Notes under the pieces: generated by a model
Seen by the model: only the letters and a program-made list of their open reading frames with translations
What the model was told of the DNA's origin: nothing
The model's database searches: none
Translations under genes and position numbers: made by a program
Part shown: positions 32,730-41,000 of the stretch, piece by piece
Position numbering within the stretch: position 1 is the first letter of the stretch
Layout of the letters: each line of letters begins with the position of its first letter
DNA from: Cristatella mucedo
Taxonomy: Eukaryota > Bryozoa > Phylactolaemata > Cristatellidae
Direction: 5' to 3'
Assembly: GCA_009760855.2 (NCBI GenBank)
Contig: WPIO01000010.1
Location: 4,467,501-4,508,500 of the forward strand
DNA: 41,000 bases

Positions 32730-35700
32730 ATGAGGAACCAGTCCTCGTTTTGGTGCTCGTCGCCTCACGCAGGTTTCTCCATTCTTCCTACAGAATGGTC
32801 ATATAGTGACCAAGATTTCAAGTATGAGAGAAAGTTCTGCTTTCCGAAACTTGGATGGCGCATGGTACCAGTAGCTGTATATCTGAGACCACCCCACCCG
32901 GGTTCTCATTCTATTAGTCCATGCGTTCTGACAAGGTTGATGGCGGGGTTGCAATTGTTGCTCGCAAATCATTTGGCTGTAAGATGTGCAGTCTTTCGCA
33001 TGGGCCATCGTTTGAATCAGTTGCAATCAGGTCTTCATCAAAGATAATGCCTCTCACTGTTGGGATATACCGACCTCCTTCTGGCTGTCTAAACTTGTTT
33101 ATAGAGGAGTTTTCATAGTTCATCGCTAAAATATTTGTGTGTGACAGGCCGTTACTGATTACTGGAGACTTCAATATTCACGTTGATAACCTTAGCAACA
33201 GCCAGGTCCGCTCATTTCTTGACTGCTTGGAGAATTTTGGTTTGGTCCACCGCGTTACTCATACCACCCACGTGCGTGGCCATGTTCTAGATCTCGTGAT
33301 CGCTAAGGATGTCCTCCCCACTGACCTTGTGGAGTGCCCGCTGACTCTCTCGGACCGTTGTTCGAACTCGTTTACTGTTCCTGCTTCCTTGTACCTACCG
33401 GGTAATGTCAAACTTGTCAAGAGACGTAACTTACAGAGCATTGACATAGACAATTTTATTAAATCTGTGGTGCAGGTCTTCTTTATCTGCACCAAGGCTC
33501 GACAGGCAGCCTCGGTACCCTCACTGATGCAGTGAACATGACACTCAGGAGTGCTATTGACAAGCATGCTCCCGTTTATTCTATCCGTGTTCTGAGTCGC
33601 GGAGTTTCCTTTCAATTTACAAAAAACTACTAAAGATGCGCCGTGTTAAGCGCAGGCTTGAACGTCGTTTCAAGAAATCGGGGTATGATGCAGATCTAGT
33701 CAATTTCAAAGACTTCCTTCGAGTTTACACCCGGAAGCTTAAAAAAGCCAGGGCTTCTTTTTTTCCCTTAAAAGCTGAATTCCTGTCAGTCAGACCCTAA
33801 ACAGATTTATCAGACAGCAAACCATTTACTGGCCAATGCTGAGAGTTCTGACTCCTCAGAGGTTAAGGGCTCAGCTGAAAAGTTTTCAGCCTTCTTTAAT
33901 AATAAAATTGTGCACATTCGTGCCTCCGTTAAGTCCCCTCCGACAAAAGCAATCGCGGTTCCACAATCTGTGACCTTCCTTACAAGGTTTTGCGAGGTTT
34001 CTGCATACAATGTGTCTACCTTAAATAAGGTCTAGAAAAAAAGCTCGTCTCCTTAAGACCCTATACCATCATCTCTGTAGTCTTCACTGGCAGACCAACT
34101 TAGCTCTGTCATTTTAATGCTTCTTTGGTAAAAAAAAAGGGGTCGTACCTAAGTCCTTCAAATCGGCAATCGTTAGACCCATACTTAAAAAGCCAGGATT
34201 AGATACAGAAATCCTTGCAAACCATCGCCCAGTTTCCCTTCTTCCTTTCTTGTCAAATATTCTTGAAAAAACTGTTGCTAAGCAGCTGGTTAAACAGATT
34301 GAAAAGAATGAAATGTCAGAAACATTTCAATCGGGGTTCAAGAAGCAGCACTCCACTGAAACTGCTCTCCTCCACGTTAGCAATGACATTCTACATGGCA
34401 ACGATGACGGGATTGTCACTGCCCTAGCTCTGCTAGATCTATCAGCTGCCCTCGACACCATTGACCACGATGTTCTACTTGAACGATTGAGCACGACGAT
34501 CGGTCAAGCAAACGATGAACTGGCGTGGTTAAAATTGTACTTGTCTGATCCTGGTCCAGCCGTGTCGTGTTGGGCTCAGGTCTTACACACGAGACGAATC
34601 ACCTGTGGAGGCTCTCAAGGGCGCGTCCTTGGTCCCTTGCTGTTCTCCATTTATACTCAACATCTGGGAAAAGTGATTAAGGCCCCGTGGAATAGGATAT
34701 AACTTTTACGCTGACGATTTGTCATTCAACCCGTCGGAATCGTCTGCAGCAACTGATAAGCTGGATGCTTGCCTTGCCGACATTCGATTCTAGAGGTCGG
34801 AAAACTTCTTGAAACTAAATGACGATAAAACCGAACTGCTGCTCATAGGACACCCTAGGTGTGTGGCTGGATTAAAAGGTTTTGCTCTTCTAATAAGTGG
34901 TGTTGTTGTGCGACGATCACTACGTGCTCGAAAGTTAGGTGTCGTTTTCGACAGCTGCCTCAATTTTAAAAGCTTCATTCAGAAGATAGCTTATACAGCT
35001 AGCCATCACGTCCGATCCCAAACCAAGATTAAGAGCTGTCTTCCACAGTGGTTGTAAAAAATTTAAATAGCTCCTTAGTTCTGTCTCGGCTTGATTATTG
35101 TAATTCCCTTTTTGCTGGGCTACCAAAGAAAGCTATTAGGCCACTACAGCTGACCATGAATATGGCTGGAGGCTAGTCTTTAAGTCCCAGAGGTTTGAGC
35201 CCGTATCTCTTTTGCTAAAGGAGCTTGGATGGCTGCCGGTTGATCAACGGATAAAGAGAAAAGTTTTTTTCGCTGACCCACAAGGCCCGCTACGGCTTGG
35301 CTCATACATTCCTTGCTGAACTGCTGCATCATTTTCAGCCTCCTCGTGCCCTCAAGTCCTGTATGGACAATAAACAAGCTGTTCCATACCTCCGCTTAAA
35401 GACCGTTGGCGACAGAAACTTTAGCTCTGCAGGTCCTAGACTGTGGAACTCGCTTCCACAGTTCGTACGCAACGACAACTACTCTCCTACTGCCAACTAT
35501 GGCACATCTTTTTCAGCGGTCCTGAGCTGCTACTTCTATGCTACTCACTACCTCAACTGCTCTCCTGACTCTGCTATGCTTCCCACTTTCTCTTTGTTGC
35601 GTGAGACGAAGTCTGTTGGCTACCGAATGCGTACCGAAAGCCGCTTAGGCTGTGAGTGCGCTATACAAAACTTTCCTGTGTAACACCCACATAGTCTTTA

Positions 35701-35745
35701 TGGCTTTGTGGAGTTACAGACGGAGATACATCACATTACATTACA
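32730..35745 (+). mobile_element. LINE B, CR1/L2-type, longest copy, decayed
   Basis: Domains appear in order but in several frames. APE-type endonuclease pieces are at 32921-33118 (VGIYRPPSGCLN) and 33137-33535 (LLITGDFNIHVDNL). In the latter the conserved SDH box reads SDR, codon 33356-33358, losing the catalytic His. The linker is at 33790-34030. RT pieces are at 34140-34702 ([52 protein letters not shown]), then FYADDLSFN at 34704-34730 in another frame, FLKLNDDKTELLLIG at 34806, and the C-terminal part at 35297-35683. The short 3' UTR ends in a CATTA-type tail near 35745. Multiple frameshifts and stops make it inactive. The 5' end before 32730 is not defined. Confidence 0.9.
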
Positions 35746-35929
35746 GTGAGAAGGCATTACTGATAATAGGATGTTAATAAGATACAAGAGCTCATTCCCT
35801 ATGGACTCGCTTTGCTGAGTCATAGAAGTAGTCATATTCCGGTCAGAGGAGACACCATCTTGACACGTGAAAAAGTGTGCCATCTTTCGCGTGACGGACG
35901 GACTTCCTCGCTTTAATTAGTAGAGATGT

Positions 35930-36340
35930 TTAAAGCACCTTGCTGGAACCAAATCTCTTTTTCGGCACTTTACATATGCTAAAAAGAAATCATGTCAATA
36001 GGTTACTGATAACATGTGCAGTGTCAGCATGCATAAGCACACAAAGTACAATTCACACTGACGGAGCAAATGCTGCGAGGAGCAGGAGAGTTTTAAAGCA
36101 TTTTATTAAATGTCGCCTTGTCGGGGGGGGGGAGTGTCATGCCGTCATTCGGGAGTGAGTTCCATGCTTTGGGAACCTAACAAGCAAAAGCACGGTCTTG
36201 TTAGAGGCACGACTAAATGACACTGAAGATTGAATGATACGATGCAAAGCCCGATTAGGAAATAGTTATACGGATTTGGAGGCTCGAGTAAGAGACTGAA
36301 GTGACGCCCAGAACGTGACTGATGAAACATAGAAGTAGAT
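35930..36340 (-). mobile_element. LINE A, old 3' end
   Basis: From left to right on the plus strand it shows the family tail (AAAGCACCTTGCTGGAACCA, CGGCACTTTACATATGCT), the 3' UTR (GTGTCAGCATGCATAAGCAC) and the reverse of the last coding part (CATTCGGGAGTGAGTTCCATG). The layout is that of 38960-39430. A run of G at about 36124-36132 interrupts it. Confidence 0.7.
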
Positions 36341-37988
36341 ACATTTCTTGATTGAGAGCCATTTCCTGATCCGTTAGAAGGTGTGTAATGCAACGCGTGC
36401 GAATTTAACGACAGAAAAGGCTAGAGGCAAAGTAGTCCACCAATCATAATCGCCTTATTACACAAGCCCAAAGACCTACGAGTAGTAAGTAATTCGTGGC
36501 TTGGGGCGCTCCACGCGAGACATGAAAGACGCCCGAGGGGGGAACGCATCAAAAGCAGCGGCAAGAAGCGACCTCGGGTCTCGGGCTGCCGCCTCCTCGA
36601 GTGAGCGATGGATGATTGGCGCCTCGGTAGCCGCCGAGACCGAATGCACGATAGCCGCCAGCCTCGCAGGCTTCAAGTTCGCTACAGACGACGGCCGCTT
36701 AGTCCTCATCGATCATCGATTCGGCATCGAGTGGCTCGCGGAAGCGCAGGCAAACGTGTCAAATGAGGACGCACTCGTGCGTCCCGTGCGTCCCGCGAAC
36801 GTGCGCCAGTTCGCTGCTGTGTACTCGTCGGAGGGCACTCGAACCGGCCTCGCCAGCCGCCGCCCCACCGCCGCTCCACCGCCGCCCAACCGCTCGTGCC
36901 GGTGCCGATGCCGATGCCGATGCCGCTGCCGCTGCCGGTGCCAGCTCTCGCGGCTCGGTCTCCAGCCGCCTGCCCTTACGCCCTCAGCTTTTGCCTAAGC
37001 CGAACGCTCCTCTCGAAGGATTCGCCAAGTCGTCAGCGCTGCTCTGGTGCGTCGGCGCCCGCGCCCGAACCGCCTCGAAGGGCCTGGGCGGACTGAGGCG
37101 AGCGAGATCGAGCGGTCGAGCGGTGGCGACGCTCAGCTGCGCCCGATGCGTCGGGCTGAGCCGTGCGCCCGGACCGCATCGGCCTGAGCCGCTCGCGCTG
37201 CGGCTCAGGCCGCGAACGAGGCGTCGGCGGCGACTCTTGCTCGACGGCCTCGGGCTGGCGGAAGGGGCCACGATCGCCACGATCCCGAAGCTTCGCTTCC
37301 TCGCTTCGCCCGCCCCGGAGGCGCTGCCCGACAGCCCGCCCCGGAGGTGCGAAGCGTGCAGCGAGCACTCGCTCGCCGCCGACGAAAAGACACGATCGAA
37401 CTCCCAGCGGCTCGCTTGGCATTAATTTTTGCTTTCTCCGCGGTCGGACTGGCTCGCTGAGGGCGCCGCTCGACGGGCGGCGCTCGAGTCCGGTCCATCG
37501 AGCTCTCGTCTCCATCGCTCTCCCTCGAGCTCCCTCGGCGGCAGCGTCAGCTGGCTGGCTTTGCTCTCCGTTTCAGTGCAAGCCAAGGCCGTCAGCGAGA
37601 AAGGCGCGCGAGGGCTGACGGCAGGGGTCGAATATGGCGGGTGTGTGCCCTGGCAGCCTTTACGGTGTCTCAAGGCCAACAAAGAAGTGGCTGTCGGTGG
37701 CTGTGAGACTGACGATCGTGAAAGCAGCAGCAGCGCAGCTCTGGCAACAGCACTGCTCTGGCGATAGTGTGTTGCTTGCAAGTCGCAGTCGGCTCTTGAG
37801 GGCGGACTCGTGACGGCGGACTCGCTGCCAGCTCGCAGTAGCAGCGAAGTCAGTCAGCGAAACGCTGCAGTCGCTCACCGTGGCCGAAAGGGAGCCTGCT
37901 CCGGTCAGACTGTCCCTTAATATATCGGCGTCAAGTCGGGCCGTAATAAATCCTACTTCGAGAGGAAATATTGTGCCGCTCATTAGGC
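36341..37988. other. CpG-rich island with unrecognised open frames
   Basis: From about 36,500 to 37,850 the DNA is strongly GC- and CpG-rich with overlapping open frames on both strands. The plus frame 36501-36998 holds a non-repetitive segment (GFKFATDDGRLVLIDHRFG) before a CCGATG/CCGCTG hexanucleotide repeat at 36893-36943. I recognise no family. The region may be a promoter with 5' exons. Confidence 0.3.
37634..37813 (+). CDS. Candidate small ORF or first exon at a YY1-like motif
   Basis: AATATGGCGGG at 37631-37641 is a one-mismatch YY1-type motif, and its ATG opens 59 codons (MAGVCPGSLYGVSRPTKKWL at the start) ending TGA at 37811-37813. A GTGAGA donor-like site follows codon 23 at 37703. 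The layout resembles that at 30309. The product is unrecognised. Confidence 0.2.
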   Translation: MAGVCPGSLYGVSRPTKKWLSVAVRLTIVKAAAAQLWQQHCSGDSVLLASRSRLLRADS

Positions 37989-38352
37989 TACTTATTAAAC
38001 TTCAAATCCTTTGAAAACCATGCTTTTAGCTCGTATGCTCCCAACGCTTGGAACTAACTCTGGACTGAAGTTACGATATCCCCTGACTTGAGAGCATTTA
38101 AAAAAAAGCCGAAACCCACCTGTTTATAAGAGGATTTAGTGGGTCCTTGTGATTCTTTCTTGTTGTGCTTATGCGTGCTGACACTGTGCATACTGCCAAT
38201 AACCATATTATACTTGTTGAAATTGTGCATACTACCACTAACCATAGAATCTTGCTTTCTTTACAGCATTTGTAAATTACCTAGAAAGAGAGAGATTAAG
38301 TTATCTGAGGGCGCTACACGAATAACTTATTATTATTATTATTTTTACTATT
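37989..38352 (+). mobile_element. LINE A, 3' end
   Basis: The decayed coding remnant (SFENHAF-like, then YDIP-like) corresponds to the C-terminus of the 13.2 kb copy. The 3' UTR contains GTGGGTCCTTGTGATTCTTT and TTATGCGTGCTGACACTGTG. It ends CTGAGGGCGCTACACGAAT with an ATT tail at 38330-38352. One piece of the 3' UTR is duplicated in tandem (ACTGTGCATACTGCCAATAACCA and a diverged second unit). Confidence 0.8.
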
Positions 38353-38959
38353 AAACGGCCCGTCTGTTTAGCGCTCTTAATGCGAGTCTAAATTCGTACG
38401 AGGTCTCGTCGAAGGCCTGTGCATATGTCTACAAGCGAGAGCTCCGATTGAGCGCTTGTGCCGTTGCACGAGCTCGCTCGGGCGTGGATGCAGGAAATGG
38501 CTCGAGCTGATGTTGCATCTCGGATGAAGAGCGAGTGGCTCGTGCCGACCCTGTGTGCCGTACCGTATGGCTCTCATGTGTGGCACTGGCAGGTTTAGGG
38601 CCTGGATTAAGTTCATTTAGGGTGCCCTACGAATACATTATTATTATTCTTATTATTACTACTGCTCATCCGGTCAGCGTCCGCGAGCGAGATGCGCACA
38701 TTCAGAGGACACAGAGGTCAGCGGTTGACCCACGTTGACGGCACGTTGGTCCGCCTGGACATCTGTTTGCTGCGGCCCATTGAGTGCGTCTTTTCATGTT
38801 AGCCGCCATGCTGCTCACCAAGCTCGACGGCGCTAGGTCTGATCCTTCATGCTTCATCCACGTCGCTGCTTTAACCGATGAGAGACGGACGCACAATTTC
38901 TCGCGTCCGGGCGCAACGCTCAGCTCGCCGACGGTTTTGTTCAAGTCTTAATTCACTAT
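38353..38959. other. Intergenic DNA with a further LINE-A-like tail
   Basis: GATTAAGTTCATTTAGGGTG followed by CCCTACGAATACATTATTAT at about 38605-38662 is a diverged family-A tail in plus orientation. The open frames nearby are unrecognised. Confidence 0.45.
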
Positions 38960-39430
38960 ATTAATAATACTTTTGTTATAGCGCCCTCGGAGACCCAATC
39001 TCTTTCTAGCATAATCGAATGTTTAGTGGTAGCATGCCCAATGGCAACAAGCATGACATGGTTAGAGGTGGCATGCATAGGGTTAGCATGCAAATATAGT
39101 AAGTGGGAGCATGCACCGTGTCAGCATGCATAAGCGCATAAAGGAAAAATCACTGGGATTCACTAAATGCTGTGCTACATAGATGCGTTTTTAGTTTTTT
39201 TCTAAATATGGTCGAGTCAGGAGATTTCGTGACGCAATTCGGGAGTGATTTCCAGGCTTTTGGAGCATACGGACTAAAGGCGCGGTCTCCAAAGGATTTG
39301 AGGCTCGTACGACGTAAACGGTAGATTCAGAGAAGCGGGTGGCACGATGCTTAGCCTGGTGGGCGAGTAGATCTGATAGGTAGGCTGGAGCCAAAGGATG
39401 AAGGGACCAAAACGCGAGTGACCGATCCTT
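38960..39430 (-). mobile_element. LINE A, 3' end with part of the ORF
   Basis: The minus-strand frame reads SLAFWSLHPLAPAYLSDLLA, HQAKHRATRFSES and further parts of the ORF seen at 13204-14058, with at least one frameshift. The 3' UTR with repeated GCATGC-containing segments and the tail TAGCGCCCTCGGAGACCCAA face left. It is 5'-truncated near 39430, next to the Gypsy element. Confidence 0.85.
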
Positions 39431-39622
39431 AATATAAACAATAGTACTAATAATATACATGCATATGGTTGGGTCCGCCTGGCTTATCCACCCACCGAGC
39501 TCTTCCGGTTGAGACGGCGGACCCACTTGCTTGCAGCAGTTGCTTGCTGGCCCGCGTGCTGGCCGTGCGACCCGGTTCAGCGTCTTCGCAATGAACGGCA
39601 TTTGCCTGAGCCGCCTTGATCT

Positions 39623-40261
39623 GTGCGCGACTGCCTGCACAAACATATCAGTGGCGAAGAGCTGGATTTTTCGTTGACCCATGGCTTGACCCATGGTAGA
39701 CCCATGACCCGCGAAGGCTTCATCTCCTTTGATGAGGAAAGGCAGGCGTTCGGCGATTACCTGGATGTGTTCGAACAGTACGTGCTAGCTCAGGAGATTC
39801 CGGTATATTGCCATAAAGCCTTATTCCCGAGTTCTATCGGAGCTAAGGCATACGCGCGGCTGCGTAGCATCGTATCACCGGCCAAGCCGTCGGATAAGAG
39901 CCTGTTGGAACTCAAGCAAGCACTTACGGACCATCTTATGCTCGTACCGCTGGAAATTTCTGAGACCTACAAGTTCCACTGTCGTCATCAACGACCAGGT
40001 GAAACGGAGAGATTTTTTAGCCGCCTTGCGTCTTCTGGCTCAGCACTGCGGATTCGATCAATTCTTGCCGAAAGCTCTGCGAAACCAGCTGACCTTTCGT
40101 GCAATGCTACTCGGCACATGCTATTGACAGTAAAAGGTCTGACACTGGAGAAAGCGTTAGACATTGCGACAGCGGCAGAGTTGTCGCAAAAAGAGGTATC
40201 CGTGATGGTAAAAGGTTCCAAGCATTCGACTGCCGAACCTTTGCCCGTTGATGATAGATGA
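39623..40261 (+). CDS. Gypsy gag-like protein
   Basis: The 212-residue frame has the helical, Arg/Lys/Leu-rich capsid-like sequence of metazoan Gypsy Gag: FGDYLDVFEQYVLAQ, then LRSIVSPAKPSDKSL, CRHQRPGETERFFSRLA and LTLEKALDIATAAELSQ. The last resembles the C-terminal end of Gag before the nucleocapsid. The frame ends in TGA (40259-40261), and a further TAA occurs before the knuckle in the same frame. The true start may be later than 39623. Confidence 0.75.
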   Translation: MRDCLHKHISGEELDFSLTHGLTHGRPMTREGFISFDEERQAFGDYLDVFEQYVLAQEIPVYCHKALFPSSIGAKAYARLRSIVSPAKPSDKSLLELKQALTDHLMLVPLEISETYKFHCRHQRPGETERFFSRLASSGSALRIRSILAESSAKPADLSCNATRHMLLTVKGLTLEKALDIATAAELSQKEVSVMVKGSKHSTAEPLPVDDR

Positions 40262-40312
40262 GCGACCGCACACTAAGGTAACCGCCCGCGAATCTTGAGC
40301 GAACGGCGGCGC

Positions 40313-41000
40313 AGGTGCCCTCATTACCGCAGCATATGTCACATCTGCGGGATGCAAGGTCATATTCAAAGAGTGTGTAGAAGTAAAGGTCGGCATCCTA
40401 TGCGAGTGGCAGGAAATGGGATTGCCTGAGAAACAAATTCACGCAACTCAGAGGACATCAGAAAAGTGTCAGACGATGTCGTTTTTATTCATTCTGCGAG
40501 AAGTGCGACCCACAAACCATGCATGCTACGGGTCCATGCTGCAGGAACACCTTTTCACATGGAATTCGACACGGGATCAAGCACCTCTTCACTATCCTTG
40601 CATGAGTATAAACGTGTCTGTCCTCACCTCACCTGGAGCCTACGAGTATTACACTACTGCTGCATGGTGGTACATCAGAGATATCTCCTGTTGGCGTAAT
40701 TCATCCTCAGGCTGAATACCAAGGAAAGAAAGTCCAAGCTCGACTTTTCGTCCTTGCCGAAAGCGACGTACCGCTGTTCGGCAGAGAATGGATGGTGGCT
40801 TTTGAACTCGATATTGGCAGGATGGTCTCTGCGAATTTATTGACAGAGCATCGTGACTTAGACGCTGTTCTACAACAGCATGACGATCTCTTCCGCCAGA
40901 CGCTGGATACGTTCAGCTGCGTCAAGGCCAATTTGCATATTCGAGAAAATGCTGTACCCGTGCATATTAAATATCGAACAGTGCCATTTGCTATACGCGA
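40313..41000 (+). pseudogene. Gypsy nucleocapsid-protease-RT region, broken
   Basis: A CCHC zinc knuckle (C-x2-C-x4-H-x4-C) lies at 40337-40378. After another stop near 40428 the frame resumes, with the protease active-site motif DTGS at 40568-40579. The frame shifts between about 40630 and 40680. The new frame (40681 to the window end) gives PVGVIHPQAEYQGKKVQARL, LFGREWMVAFELD and VPVHIKYRTVPFAIR, the linker and start of the RT domain in K02A2.6-like Gypsy polyproteins. The RT catalytic core lies beyond the window. Confidence 0.8.

Larger units (their letters stand above)
39431..41000 (+). mobile_element. Ty3/Gypsy LTR retrotransposon, 5' half, decayed and cut by the window end
   Basis: Gag, a zinc knuckle, an aspartic protease and the approach to the reverse transcriptase follow in the usual Gypsy order. 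The left boundary is uncertain: I could not identify an LTR or primer-binding site between 39431 and 39622. That stretch holds a 10-bp inverted repeat (TGGGTCCGCC at 39470 and GGCGGACCCA at 39516). In-frame stops and a frame change show this copy is inactive. Confidence 0.85.

Noticed and set aside
38377-38944. Short minus-strand frames near 38.4-38.9 kb
   Set aside because: They lie among LINE remnants and show no recognisable domain.

Overview
This is a eukaryotic, almost certainly animal, genomic window. The clearest host gene is split by three GT-AG introns, the DNA is full of microsatellites, and it carries non-LTR retrotransposons of the CR1/L2 type, tRNA-derived SINEs and a Ty3/Gypsy element. 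I cannot name the species. Gene content and repeat types fit an invertebrate bilaterian (spiralian or arthropod-like), but that is inference.

Layout. 1-4.45 kb holds an ILRUN (C6orf106) orthologue on the minus strand, with a GC-rich, CCAAT-box-rich promoter. 4.45-18.7 kb is mostly AT-rich intergenic DNA with SINEs, a tail-to-tail inverted pair of LINE ends (7.2-8.2 kb), long AT, AC, GA and GACAGA repeats, and a LINE truncated inside its reverse transcriptase (13.2-14.3 kb). 18.7-19.8 kb is a CpG-rich island that may be the start of an unrecognised gene. 20-22.9 kb is again AT-rich with LINE scraps. 23-31 kb is a very GC-rich block with two intact single-exon membrane-protein genes head to head: a TMEM200-like protein (minus, 455 aa) and a small single-pass protein with KCNE-like architecture (plus, 145 aa). 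A possible new first exon lies at 30.3 kb. 31-36.4 kb is a retroelement nest with the longest LINE copy (about 3 kb, decayed). 36.5-37.9 kb is another CpG-rich island. 38-41 kb holds more LINE remnants and the 5' half of a decayed Gypsy element that runs off the window.

Two LINE families recur. Family A has a GCGC-type 3' stem and an ATT tail. Family B has an (ATTAC)-type tail. One SINE family combines a tRNA-like head with a 3' end resembling the tail of LINE A, as expected if it borrows that LINE's machinery. The main biological units are ILRUN and the divergent TMEM200-like/KCNE-like pair. I found no bacterial-type operon, CRISPR array, rRNA or convincing functional tRNA gene.
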